From a virus: 64,000 bases of DNA. Under the pieces are notes generated by a model. It was not told the DNA's origin. It searched no databases and was given only the letters and a program-made list of their open reading frames with translations. The first letter of the stretch is position 1, and every line of letters starts with the position of its first letter. The translations under genes and the position numbers were made by a program. The DNA is taken from positions 62,001 to 126,000 of the IMG/VR virus record IMGVR_UViG_3300011113_000123; one strand, given 5' to 3'. Positions 40,719-47,576 of the stretch are shown here, in pieces.

Positions 40719-41123
40719 GTGACTAAGATAGTGATTAGTCGGTGCTATGGTGGCTTCGGCGTTTCTGAAGCTGGTATGCGTCGGTATGCTGAGATCAAAG
40801 GTCTGCCGTTTTATGTTTGGCAAGACCCTCAGTATCCGAAGGCTTCTACTGATATGTTCAAGCTGTACTTCACGGCTGATCCGTCTGGTATGACAAAGAT
40901 TAACAACGAGTTCTATCGTAAGTATAGCTTGTATGATGGAAACCTCGACCGCGCTGATCCTGTGCTTGTTCAAGTCGTCGAAGAGCTTGGTGAAAGGGCG
41001 AACGGTTGGGCTGCTAAACTTGTGATTGAAGAACTGCCTAAGGGGACTCTGTATCGTATCGAAGAGTATGATGGTTATGAGTCCATCGAAACCGCTGAAG
41101 ATATTAACTGGAAGGTAGCATGA
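40719..41123 (+). CDS. conserved T4-like protein, 134 aa
   Basis: TKIVISRCYGGFGVSEAGMR, LYDGNLDRADPVLVQVVEEL and LPKGTLYRIEEYDGYESIE form a family seen in many phages, function unknown. The GTG at 40719 is best placed after GGAG; an ATG four codons upstream (40707) is the alternative. Confidence 0.7.
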   Translation: MTKIVISRCYGGFGVSEAGMRRYAEIKGLPFYVWQDPQYPKASTDMFKLYFTADPSGMTKINNEFYRKYSLYDGNLDRADPVLVQVVEELGERANGWAAKLVIEELPKGTLYRIEEYDGYESIETAEDINWKVA

Positions 41124-41359
41124 AACGAATTATGGCAGTCTCTGTTCTCGCGCTTGGTCTCGCTGGCTGCAACGCGACTGTGTATGATAGCGGATATCAT
41201 CGTCGCCCTGTCGCGTCGGTGTATGTCCAGCCTGCTCCAGTCTACGTTGCACCGCGCCATGTGTATCACCCTTATGCGTATCGACCCGCGCCTCCGCGTT
41301 GTTATACTGTTTGGGAACGTACACACTACGGAATGCGCGAGCGCAGAGTCTGCCACTAG
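41120..41359 (+). CDS. small lipoprotein, 79 aa
   Basis: Lipobox GLAGC (Cys17) after a hydrophobic signal, then a Tyr/Pro/Val/His-rich mature part (VYVQPAPVYVAPRHVYHPYA) and a Cys pair near the end (RCYTVWERTHYGMRERRVCH). Its stop codon shares its last base with the first base of tRNA-Lys. May coat the host envelope; no family. Confidence 0.75.
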   Translation: MKRIMAVSVLALGLAGCNATVYDSGYHRRPVASVYVQPAPVYVAPRHVYHPYAYRPAPPRCYTVWERTHYGMRERRVCH

Positions 41360-41435
41360 GACTCTTAGCTCAGTAGGTTAGAGCAACGGTCTTTTAAACC
41401 GCAGGTCCTGGGTTCGAGTCCCAGAGAGTCCACCA
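41359..41435 (+). tRNA. tRNA-Lys(TTT)
   Basis: Acceptor GGACTCT/AGAGTCC, loop CTTTTAA, T arm CTGGG/CCCAG, encoded CCA. First gene of the main tRNA cluster. Confidence 0.95.
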
Positions 41436-41437
41436 AT

Positions 41438-41511
41438 CCTCCTGTAGCTCAAAGGTAGAGCACACGACTGATAATCGTGCGACCATGGATCGATACCATG
41501 CGGGAGGACCA
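41438..41511 (+). tRNA. tRNA-Ile(GAT)
   Basis: Acceptor CCTCCTG/CGGGAGG, loop CTGATAA, unusual T loop ATCGATA, encoded CCA. Two bases after tRNA-Lys. Confidence 0.93.
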
Positions 41512-41738
41512 AAATAAAACGGGTTGACAACCACACGCCAACCCAGTATGCTACTAAATATGGAACTTGCTGTTTGACAATCGAATCTGGTAGGAACAAC
41601 GAAAGTTGTTTCTTCATGAATGCATCAGAGCGTGGGTGATCGTAAAGCCCGCTAGGCTTTCTCATTCCGTCTAAGTTGGCCATAATTGACGGTGGTTATA
41701 GGAGCTAGATAGCTGGTGCATTCTTGTAGAAACATTTT
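41512..41738 (+). other. noncoding spacer with promoter and hairpins
   Basis: No gene. It contains a promoter (TTGACA 41524, 17 nt, TATGCT 41547-41552) framed by GGGTTG/CAACCC, a GAAA-tetraloop hairpin (AACAAC/GTTGTT, 41595-41610), and a terminator-like AAAGCC/GGCTTT hairpin (41644-41660). Confidence 0.6.
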
Positions 41739-41815
<77 letters not shown>

Positions 41816-41820
41816 TATTC

Positions 41821-41904
41821 GGAGGGTAGCGTCTAAGGTAGACAAACGGTCTTGAAAACCGTGCCACCGCAAGGTTGATGGTTCGATTCCTTTACCCTCC
41901 GCCA
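41821..41904 (+). tRNA. tRNA-Ser(TGA)
   Basis: Acceptor GGAGGGT/ACCCTCC, loop CTTGAAA, long variable arm as expected for serine, encoded CCA. Confidence 0.94.
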
Positions 41905-41909
41905 TATTT

Positions 41910-41985
41910 GCTTCGCTGGTATAGCTGGTGCGTACGCTGGTCTGAAGAACCAGAGGATGCGGTTCGATTCCGTGGTGAAGCACCA
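41910..41985 (+). tRNA. tRNA-Phe(GAA)
   Basis: Acceptor GCTTCGC/GTGAAGC, loop CTGAAGA, encoded CCA. The D arm is weak and the T arm short of one pair. Confidence 0.88.
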
Positions 41986-42036
41986 ATAGCGCCCGTGACT
42001 TCGTGGCGCAGCAGCAAGTTACGAGTCTAAGATTTC

Positions 42037-42127
42037 GCGTGGGCTGCAGAGACGGTGGTTCTGCGACGGACTGTAAATCCGTTCCCTAAGGGTAACGCTG
42101 GAGGTTCGAATCCTTCCCCACGCACCA
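42037..42127 (+). tRNA. tRNA-Tyr(GTA)
   Basis: Acceptor GCGTGGG/CCCACGC, loop CTGTAAA, long variable arm, encoded CCA. The 47 nt before it hold a GCGCC/GGCGC hairpin but no tRNA. Confidence 0.94.
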
Positions 42128-42134
42128 AGTCAAT

Positions 42135-42212
42135 CCTCTGTTAGTGTAGCGGTCAAACATACCCGCCTTTCAAGCGCGGAGATCATCGGTTCAAATCCGA
42201 TACAGAGGACCA
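42135..42212 (+). tRNA. tRNA-Glu(TTC)
   Basis: Acceptor CCTCTGT/ACAGAGG, loop CTTTCAA with one mismatch in the anticodon stem, encoded CCA. Confidence 0.88.
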
Positions 42213-42241
42213 AGTTGCCAACAATCAGGTCATGAACTGAT

Positions 42242-42332
42242 TGGTCGTTCGTCTAATAGGATAGGACTTTCTTGGGAGGTTTCCTGATCAGAAACCGATA
42301 GGAAGATATGGGTTCGAGCCCCATACGACAGG
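42242..42332 (+). pseudogene. aberrant tRNA-like element
   Basis: Acceptor-like TGGTCGT/ACGACAG (one mismatch), D-like GTC...GAC and a good T arm (ATGGG/CCCAT with TTCGAGC). Ten extra bases separate the D arm from a perfect 6-bp arm GGTTTC-CTGATCA-GAAACC, whose loop would read GAT. No CCA is encoded. Either a decayed tRNA or one with an inserted, lengthened anticodon arm. Confidence 0.5.
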
Positions 42333-42342
42333 CATTGATTTT

Positions 42343-42418
42343 GGACCGTTAGCTGAGTTGGTTTTAGCACAGGACTCTTAATCCTAGGACGGGGGTTCGA
42401 ATCCCTCACGGTCTACCA
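42343..42418 (+). tRNA. tRNA-Lys(CTT)
   Basis: Acceptor GGACCGT/ACGGTCT, loop CTCTTAA, encoded CCA. Second lysine tRNA. Confidence 0.92.
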
Positions 42419-42434
42419 TATATAGAAGTATCAT

Positions 42435-42511
42435 TCCCAAGGAGCCTGATTGGTACAGGCACGTGACTGTTAATCACGCCGCTATAGGTTCGAGTCCTAT
42501 CTTGGGAGCCA
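42435..42511 (+). tRNA. tRNA-Asn(GTT)
   Basis: Acceptor TCCCAAG/CTTGGGA, loop CTGTTAA, encoded CCA. Confidence 0.95.
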
Positions 42512-42515
42512 GTTT

Positions 42516-42590
42516 GGTCCGTTAGCTCAGTGGGAGAGCAACTCCTTTACACGGAGAAGGTCGGCAGTTCAACCCTGTCACGGACTACCA
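42516..42590 (+). tRNA. tRNA-Val(TAC)
   Basis: Acceptor GGTCCGT/ACGGACT, loop TTTACAC, T loop TTCAACC, encoded CCA. Confidence 0.93.
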
Positions 42591-42646
42591 CTTTGGTGGC
42601 TTGTAGGAGCATTAAAGAACGGCACAACCGTTCGCCAAAACATTTT

Positions 42647-42722
42647 GGGGGTATAGCTCAGTTGGGAGAGCGTCTGCTTTGCAAGCAGAATGTCGGCGGT
42701 TCGATCCCGTCTACCTCCACCA
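42647..42722 (+). tRNA. tRNA-Ala(TGC)
   Basis: Acceptor GGGGGTA/TACCTCC, loop TTTGCAA, T arm GGCGG/CCGTC, encoded CCA. Preceded by a GAACGG/CCGTTC hairpin. Confidence 0.95.
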
Positions 42723-42725
42723 AGT

Positions 42726-42791
42726 TGACACGGGTAATACAGCGACTCAAATCATCCGTCACTATCGACTGTCGTTGGCGATAGCGTGTCA
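42726..42791 (+). ncRNA. structured spacer RNA
   Basis: TGACACG (42726-42732) pairs with CGTGTCA (42785-42791) and, directly inside on the 3' side, CTATCG (42762-42767) pairs with CGATAG (42779-42784). The two stems can stack, leaving a 29-nt 5' bulge. Neither tRNA nor ORF explains it. Confidence 0.35.
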
Positions 42792-42851
42792 GCATATCGG
42801 GTGGCTACGTAATAAGCCCGCGTGGGTCCACGGTTAGCCCACACCAGTTCC

Positions 42852-42927
<76 letters not shown>

Positions 42928-42939
42928 GAACCAAAATGT

Positions 42940-43018
42940 GGGGTCACCGCACAATAGGGTAAGCGCACTTGCGTTTGTAATGCTAAGGTGATAGGTATTC
43001 GACGGGTGGACCTCAACT
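42940..43018 (+). pseudogene. degenerate tRNA-like element
   Basis: GGGGTC/GACCTC acceptor-like ends, CGC...GCG D-like arm and a loop TTTGTAA (Thr TGT) on a mismatched stem. The T arm does not form, and its 3' part instead makes a perfect hairpin GACGGGT/ACCCGTC (43001-43026). Probably a decayed second threonine tRNA. Confidence 0.45.
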
Positions 43019-43036
43019 AACCCGTCACAGATTTAA

Positions 43037-43112
43037 TGCAGAGTAGAGAAGTGGTCATCTCACGTGGTTCATACCCACGGAATCGTCAGTTCGAATCTGA
43101 CCTCTGCAACCA
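43037..43112 (+). tRNA. tRNA with CAT anticodon
   Basis: Acceptor TGCAGAG/CTCTGCA, loop TTCATAC, T arm GTCAG/CTGAC, encoded CCA. One of three CAT tRNAs here; Met or Ile2 cannot be distinguished. Confidence 0.92.
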
Positions 43113-43456
43113 AGATGTGCTGTAGGATAGTCCTCTGGAGAATACGAGCAGAGTGGTTTCTGTAAGTACCATGACTTCTATGCCTCAGTCTCTAGATTAA
43201 CCAACTAGAGATCGCGTGAGGGCGCTGTTACCGAGCAGCAGGCAAGGTGAGGAGATCATCATCGGTTACTAATTCACAGGGGATGGGAACCTGTGCATCA
43301 CCAATCGTATGACGCGAGCTCAGTTTGCGTCATGAAGCGCGCTGCTGCTGCGATTGGATATAGGCTCAAGCCGCCTGAAGAGTCTTGGTTAAGCAGCCGT
43401 CTAATCCTAATTGAATCTGTCACGCGAAAAGGTGACGCTGGATGGCAGTAACCAGC
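43113..43456 (+). ncRNA. structured noncoding region in tRNA cluster
   Basis: About 340 nt without tRNA or ORF. It is dense in perfect hairpins: TCTCTAG/CTAGAGA (43189-43211), CACAGG/CCTGTG (43275-43295), a two-tier stem CCAATCG/CGATTGG (43301-43357) enclosing ATGACGC/GCGTCAT (43309-43333), and GTCAC/GTGAC (43419-43436). T4 encodes stable RNAs of unknown role in its tRNA cluster, so a stable RNA is plausible here. Confidence 0.5.
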
Positions 43457-43509
43457 TGTGTTATGAAACGGCTAATGCGTTTTCATATTATTAGCCGTTT
43501 CATAACACA
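43457..43509 (+). repeat. 20-bp perfect inverted repeat
   Basis: 43457-43476 and 43490-43509 are exact reverse complements around a 13-nt loop and end two bases before tRNA-Asp. It has no T tract, so it is not a typical terminator. An RNase III or pre-tRNA processing site is the likeliest reading. Confidence 0.9.
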
Positions 43510-43511
43510 TT

Positions 43512-43587
43512 GGCTTCGTAGCTCAGTTGGGAGAGCATCCGCCTGTCACGCGGAAGGTCGCGGGATCGAGACCCGTCGAAGTCGCCA
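43512..43587 (+). tRNA. tRNA-Asp(GTC)
   Basis: Acceptor GGCTTCG/CGAAGTC, loop CTGTCAC, T arm GCGGG/CCCGT, encoded CCA. Confidence 0.95.
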
Positions 43588-43588
43588 T

Positions 43589-43664
43589 TCCAGGATAGTT
43601 CAGTCGGTAGAACATCAGATTCTGATTCTGAGTGTCGGTGGTTCGAATCCATCTCCTGGATCCA
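43589..43664 (+). tRNA. tRNA-Gln(CTG)
   Basis: Acceptor TCCAGGA/TCCTGGA, loop TTCTGAT, T arm GGTGG/CCATC, encoded CCA. No TTG-anticodon Gln tRNA was found. Confidence 0.95.
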
Positions 43665-43668
43665 TTTC

Positions 43669-43743
43669 GGTGCTTGAGCAGGACGGTAATGCGCGGGACT
43701 GCAAATCCTTGAGAACCCAGTTCGACTCTGGGAAGCACCTCCA
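43669..43743 (+). tRNA. tRNA-Cys(GCA)
   Basis: Acceptor GGTGCTT/AAGCACC, loop CTGCAAA, T arm CCCAG/CTGGG, encoded CCA. Confidence 0.93.
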
Positions 43744-43761
43744 TATCAAAGGGAAGTGAGC

Positions 43762-43893
43762 ATGAGTTGGATCGTGATTATACCTGACGATGTTACTGGT
43801 GATATCGTTCAGGAGTTTCTATCTTACTACGACGCCGTTCTGTTTGCAGATTCTTTGCAGCATTATGGCGCGAGACTTCTGTACGATCTATGA
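43762..43893 (+). CDS. hypothetical protein, 43 aa
   Basis: AAGGGAAGTGAGC precedes the ATG. MSWIVIIPDDVTGDIVQEFL, then ADSLQHYGARLLYDL. Its stop overlaps the next start (ATGA), a genuine operon pair set between tRNAs. No family. Confidence 0.6.
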   Translation: MSWIVIIPDDVTGDIVQEFLSYYDAVLFADSLQHYGARLLYDL

Positions 43894-44096
43894 ACTTCGA
43901 CGATCCTCACTTCAAAAGTGAGTTCTGGCGCTGGTTCGATAACATATCACCCGCAGAACGTAAGAAGTTCAAAGAGTACTCAGCTGACATGGCGGAGCTC
44001 TTTTTCTACAATAAGTATTTCAGCAAGGGGATCGACCCCTTCGAAGATCAGGTAGCTCAACTGAATAGAGCATCGCGCTACGAACGCGAAGGTTGA
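43890..44096 (+). CDS. hypothetical protein running into tRNA-Arg, 68 aa
   Basis: Coupled by ATGA to the 43-residue gene. FKSEFWRWFDNISPAERKKF and YSADMAELFFYNKYFSKGID look like real helical protein. The last 16 codons and stop lie within tRNA-Arg(ACG), a second case of a coding 3' end formed by a tRNA. Confidence 0.55.
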   Translation: MNFDDPHFKSEFWRWFDNISPAERKKFKEYSADMAELFFYNKYFSKGIDPFEDQVAQLNRASRYEREG

Positions 44097-44122
44097 GGGT
44101 TTGAGTCCTTCCCTGATCGCCA
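44046..44122 (+). tRNA. tRNA-Arg(ACG)
   Basis: Acceptor GATCAGG/CCTGATC, loop CTACGAA, T arm GAGGG/CCTTC, encoded CCA. Second arginine tRNA; overlaps a CDS by 51 nt. Confidence 0.94.
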
Positions 44123-44205
44123 TATATGTCACCGACGATGTTGTGAGAAACATTGTTTCCGAAAAGAAACATAAGCCGTTTGAATCGGATAGGTGGCCAC
44201 CAACT

Positions 44206-44279
44206 GCGGGTGTAGCTCAATGGTAGAGCAGAACGTTGCCAACGTTACGACGAGAGTTCGATTCTCTCTATCCGCTCCA
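44206..44279 (+). tRNA. tRNA-Gly(GCC)
   Basis: Acceptor GCGGGTG/TATCCGC (two G-U), loop TTGCCAA, encoded CCA. The 83 nt before it hold only small hairpins. Confidence 0.93.
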
Positions 44280-44284
44280 ATATC

Positions 44285-44361
44285 GCCCCTGTAGCCCAAT
44301 TGGTAGAGGTGCCGGTCTTAGAAACCGTAGGTTGTCAGTTCGAATCTGACCTGGGGCACCA
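44285..44361 (+). tRNA. tRNA-Leu(TAG), short variable arm
   Basis: Acceptor GCCCCTG/CTGGGGC (one mismatch), loop CTTAGAA, T arm GTCAG/CTGAC, encoded CCA. Only about five bases separate anticodon and T stems. Confidence 0.9.
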
Positions 44362-44366
44362 TTCAC

Positions 44367-44442
44367 GTCGGAATAGCTCAGTTGGTAGAGCAGTGGTTTC
44401 ATACGCCGCGCGTCGCAAGTTCGATCCTTGCTTCCGACACCA
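44367..44442 (+). tRNA. tRNA with CAT anticodon
   Basis: Acceptor GTCGGAA/TTCCGAC, loop TTCATAC, T arm GCAAG/CTTGC, encoded CCA. Confidence 0.93.
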
Positions 44443-44446
44443 TATC

Positions 44447-44523
44447 GCCCATGTAGCGCAACTGGTAGAGGCGGCGGTTTCAAACTCCGCATGTTGGGGG
44501 TTCGAGTCCCTCCATGGGCACCA
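44447..44523 (+). tRNA. tRNA-Leu(CAA), short variable arm
   Basis: Acceptor GCCCATG/CATGGGC, loop TTCAAAC, T arm GGGGG/CCCTC, encoded CCA. Third leucine tRNA without the long arm; its D arm resembles tRNA-Leu(TAG). Confidence 0.9.
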
Positions 44524-44525
44524 AG

Positions 44526-44592
44526 ATGGGTTGTTTGCGTTAGGGCTTTGCCGCAAGACATGAAAGTATAAGGTTCGCTCTTATACGCCCAA
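44526..44592 (+). ncRNA. truncated tRNA-like element
   Basis: A short TGGGT/GCCCA closing stem, one hairpin TTGCG/CGCAA (44535-44556) and a perfect 7-bp T-like arm GTATAAG-GTTCGCT-CTTATAC (44566-44586). There is no D arm, clear anticodon arm or CCA. Confidence 0.4.
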
Positions 44593-44601
44593 TGAATATA
44601 T

Positions 44602-44677
44602 GCTCGCTTGGTGTTGTTGGTCAGCACGCTAGATTGTGGATCTGGAAGACTTGGTTCGAATCCAAGAGCGGGTACCA
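44602..44677 (+). tRNA. tRNA-His(GTG)
   Basis: Acceptor GCTCGCT/AGCGGGT, loop TTGTGGA, T arm CTTGG/CCAAG, encoded CCA. Confidence 0.93.
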
Positions 44678-44703
44678 TATATAATCGTGGAGGTGATTCA
44701 CGA

Positions 44704-45123
44704 ATGATGAAGATTCTTATTACAACCGCGTTCCTACTTGTTTCCAGCTCTGCAGTCGCTAATCCATACGACTACAGAGTCATTCGCGTTTTAGATGGCG
44801 ATACAGTTGAGTTCGACGCACCGTTCCTACCAAAAGAACTGAAGCAGGTATTGAAGCTTCGTATCGAAGGGGTCGACACTCCTGAGAAAGGGCGGATGGC
44901 TAAATGTGATAGAGAACGCGATCTAGCAGAACGTGCTACTCGTTTCACTCAGCAAAGAGTAGCCAGCGCGAAGAAACATCAAATCGTTATTGTTGGCTGG
45001 GATAAGTATGGTGGGCGAGTGATTGGCGATCTAATGCTAGATGGTCAGTCGCTGAAAAAGATGCTTCTTGACAGCAAGAACGCGATGCCCTACGATGGTG
45101 GTAAGAAAGCGAGTTGGTGCTAA
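44704..45123 (+). CDS. secreted staphylococcal-nuclease-like enzyme
   Basis: 139 residues with a signal peptide (MMKILITTAFLLVSSSAVAN) and an SNase/thermonuclease OB-fold: YRVIRVLDGDTVEF (catalytic Asp), KLRIEGVDTPEKG (Arg and Glu of the site), WDKYGGRVIGDLMLDGQSL. It would cut DNA or RNA in the periplasm, perhaps degrading competitor phage DNA or extracellular DNA. GGAGGTGATTC supplies the ribosome-binding site. A promoter-like TTGACA-17-TACGAT (45068-45096) sits near its end. Confidence 0.85.
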   Translation: MMKILITTAFLLVSSSAVANPYDYRVIRVLDGDTVEFDAPFLPKELKQVLKLRIEGVDTPEKGRMAKCDRERDLAERATRFTQQRVASAKKHQIVIVGWDKYGGRVIGDLMLDGQSLKKMLLDSKNAMPYDGGKKASWC

Positions 45124-45371
45124 TGAGCGGTGCAGCCTGGAATACCAAAAAGAAAACGCCCGAGCAAGAGTGGGACGAGCTCGTCATTATGAAGAACGAA
45201 TATTCAGATATCCTAACCACAGAAGAATGCTTAGTTCCTACCTTTGAAGAATACAGAAAGCAAAGATGGGAAGAAGTTAGAGGAACTCCATACGAGCCAT
45301 CTGGTATGTTTGGTTGTTGGGGATTCAATGTCAGGCTGGAAAAAGAATACAAAATCAAGTATCCTAAATAA
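45123..45371 (+). CDS. hypothetical protein, 82 aa
   Basis: Starts in the TAATG overlap with the nuclease stop. Charged, with KKKTPEQEWDELVIMKNEYS and GMFGCWGFNVRLEKEYKIKY. Its stop codon directly abuts tRNA-Ser. No family recognised. Confidence 0.65.
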   Translation: MSGAAWNTKKKTPEQEWDELVIMKNEYSDILTTEECLVPTFEEYRKQRWEEVRGTPYEPSGMFGCWGFNVRLEKEYKIKYPK

Positions 45372-45457
45372 GGAGCGTGGGCAGGATGGTAATGCAGCGG
45401 TTTGCTAAACCGTAGGACCGTAAGGTTCAATTGGTTCGATTCCAATACGCTCCGCCA
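45372..45457 (+). tRNA. tRNA-Ser(GCT)
   Basis: Acceptor GGAGCGT/ACGCTCC, loop TTGCTAA, long variable arm, encoded CCA. Begins at the base after a stop codon. Confidence 0.94.
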
Positions 45458-45460
45458 TAC

Positions 45461-45534
45461 ATCAGTGAAGTGTTACGGTAGCACGGCGGTCTCCAAAACC
45501 GCAGGCGAGGGTTCGACTCCTTCCACTGGTGCCA
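45461..45534 (+). tRNA. tRNA-Trp(CCA)
   Basis: Acceptor ATCAGTG/CACTGGT, loop CTCCAAA, T arm GAGGG/CCTTC, encoded CCA. Last tRNA of the cluster. Confidence 0.92.
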
Positions 45535-45564
45535 TTTCACTCATATGAATGTTATATCTGCATC

Positions 45565-47097
45565 ATGATTCGTAAGATCATTATCTTCTCACAGAATAAT
45601 GGCGCAGGATTCAATTTCATGAAATCTGCGTCTAATCTTCGTCTATCCTACATGCTAAGATCTGTAGGATACGAGGTGAAGCAGATCCATAACTGTTTGT
45701 CATTCACTCCTGAAGAAATCAAATGGATCGTACAGAACTTTACTCAAGGCGAGCCCGCATTAGCATGTTTCAGTTCTTCATTTATCAATACGACATTTAG
45801 AAAGAATATCGCAGAGCTGAAAGGCATAAACCATATAGAAACTTCTCAAGTAGGCTTCAGATGGGGTTCTGAAGCCTTTTCTTTCTTGCTGAGATCATTC
45901 TCAGTAATCAAAAGCATGAACATACCTATCATGCTAGGTGGATGGGAAATAGAAAAGAACAAGTTTCAAAGCGCGAAGAACAGACACTCTTGGGGATTGG
46001 ATGTTCTAGATAAGTTCGTAGATCTTTATGTCATCGGTAACAATATTGACGTGATCTTAAATTTCACGCGAAACGAACATATTGAATACGAAACAATAGG
46101 CGGCTCGCGAATAGCTATTGCGTCTGATATCGTCGATTTCAGTGACTGCGCTTCGACTCCTCTCATCGAAGATCATATTCTAGAAGACGAAAGTCTTCCA
46201 ACAGAAATAGCTGCTGGATGCATTTTCAGTTGTCAGTTCTGCAACTATGCTGCGCTTGGTAAGAAAAAGACCGAGTATGTTCGTACATATGAAAGTTTAG
46301 AGCGAGAGCTCATTTCCAACTACGAAAACTTCAAGACTCGTATGTATCTCCTCACAGACAACATCATGAATGACTATGAGGAGAAGCTGAAGTTTCTAAT
46401 TAGAATCCGTGAAAAGACTGGAGTCGATATTAGATGGACGGGATACGTTCGTCTCGATACGATCAAACGCAAAGAGCAAGCTCAGCTACTACTCGATTCA
46501 GGTATAGCTGGTGCTACATTTGGTATAGAATCTCTTAAGAAAGATGCTGGACCCAGCATTGGTAAGATGACTGATAAGAGTAAGCTGATTCAGTCGATGG
46601 AAATATTTCGTGGCGTGATAGGAGATAATTGCATAACGACTGGTTCGTTCATAGCAGGGCTCCCGAACGAAACTATCGACGATCTGTTGAAAACGAAGGA
46701 ATGGCTAAACTCAAAAGAAGGAAGATATTTCATAGATCAACACACGTTCACGTCTCTAGTGTTGTTCGACGGAAACGAAAACAAGAATGATATCAACATA
46801 GCTCGAAACGATCCTTTCAGAGACTATGAAAGAACGAACAATCCATACAAGTGGAAAAGCCCTTGGGGAAGTTCTGATGATTTCATGGCTCTTGCTAGAA
46901 AGTTTAATACAGAAGACCGAATGCAGACTGCTGCGTTCTCGCTCCCATTCTTACATAATGTTGGGTTAAAGGTAGAAAATGCAGTCAAGCTGACTAGAAA
47001 CGCAGACAGAGAACTGCAGAAACAAATAATAGGTAAACTTCAACCAAACTACAAGACCAAAATAGAAACATACAAGTCGAAAATGCTAGGTAAATAG
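45565..47097 (+). CDS. radical SAM enzyme
   Basis: 510 residues. The 4Fe-4S motif GCIFSCQFCNYA (C219, C223, C226) and later RWTGYVRLD, GIAGATFGIESLKKDAGPSI and GSFIAGLPNETIDDL are those of radical SAM proteins with a B12-binding-like N-terminal half (MLRSVGYEVKQI, MLGGWEIEKNKFQ). Such enzymes methylate or rearrange unactivated carbons. Candidates here include modified nucleotides or sugars. No Shine-Dalgarno precedes the ATG. Confidence 0.85.
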   Translation: MIRKIIIFSQNNGAGFNFMKSASNLRLSYMLRSVGYEVKQIHNCLSFTPEEIKWIVQNFTQGEPALACFSSSFINTTFRKNIAELKGINHIETSQVGFRWGSEAFSFLLRSFSVIKSMNIPIMLGGWEIEKNKFQSAKNRHSWGLDVLDKFVDLYVIGNNIDVILNFTRNEHIEYETIGGSRIAIASDIVDFSDCASTPLIEDHILEDESLPTEIAAGCIFSCQFCNYAALGKKKTEYVRTYESLERELISNYENFKTRMYLLTDNIMNDYEEKLKFLIRIREKTGVDIRWTGYVRLDTIKRKEQAQLLLDSGIAGATFGIESLKKDAGPSIGKMTDKSKLIQSMEIFRGVIGDNCITTGSFIAGLPNETIDDLLKTKEWLNSKEGRYFIDQHTFTSLVLFDGNENKNDINIARNDPFRDYERTNNPYKWKSPWGSSDDFMALARKFNTEDRMQTAAFSLPFLHNVGLKVENAVKLTRNADRELQKQIIGKLQPNYKTKIETYKSKMLGK

Positions 47098-47099
47098 CT

Positions 47100-47576
47100 A
47101 TGATGAAAAACATGAATCTAGATGAAGTCCGCGAGTTCATTCGTAACACTTCTGACGAAACTTGCATCTATATCGGCGCTGACAGTGAACGCTATTGTGG
47201 AAAAAATAATCTGTGGTACGCCGACTACACGCTGGCTGTCGTGATTCACTACGACGGATCGCGCGGATGTAAGGTGTTTGGTAAGATGGAAACCGAACGC
47301 GACTATGATCAGCGTAAGGATCGTCCAGCTTATCGCTTAATGAACGAAGTGTATAAGGTTGCTCAGCTATACATGGATCTGGCTGAAGCGATTGGAGATA
47401 GACACGCTGAAGTTCATCTCGATATCAACCCTGATATTATCCACGGCAGCAGCTGCGTGGTGCAGCAAGCTGTCGGATACATTCGAGGAACGTGTAACGT
47501 TGTGCCTCGAGTGAAACCCGACGCTTTTGCTGCTTCTTATGCAGCTGATAGATTAAAGGAGATTCTTACCGCATGA
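47100..47576 (+). CDS. RNase H-like nuclease, DUF458 family
   Basis: 158 residues. CIYIGADSERYCGKNNLWYA, DYTLAVVIHYDG, EVHLDINPDIIHGSSCVVQQ and VKPDAFAASYAADRL fit the DUF458 predicted RNase H-like family, with acidic residues in GADSE, LDIN and the final D-A-A helix. Follows the radical SAM gene directly and overlaps the oxygenase by 4 nt. Confidence 0.75.
   Translation: MMKNMNLDEVREFIRNTSDETCIYIGADSERYCGKNNLWYADYTLAVVIHYDGSRGCKVFGKMETERDYDQRKDRPAYRLMNEVYKVAQLYMDLAEAIGDRHAEVHLDINPDIIHGSSCVVQQAVGYIRGTCNVVPRVKPDAFAASYAADRLKEILTA

Noticed and set aside
40701-40729. TTGACA-17-TAAGAT after tRNA-Arg as a promoter.
   Set aside because: The -10 is poor and lies after the start of the following gene; the TTGACA may be coincidental.
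42530-42784. Plus-strand frames across the tRNA cluster (42530-42784, 43442-43759, 44300-44563).
   Set aside because: They translate tRNAs (VGSSTLSRT, GGSNPSPG-like artefacts) and have no ribosome-binding sites.
43457-43509. The 20-bp inverted repeat as an intrinsic terminator.
   Set aside because: No T tract follows and a tRNA starts two bases later, so termination here would remove the downstream tRNAs.
44268-44678. Minus-strand frame of 136 codons across the tRNA cluster.
   Set aside because: It is made of reverse-complemented tRNAs (repeated T-arm translations such as FEPSLP/GFEPS) and is not a gene.
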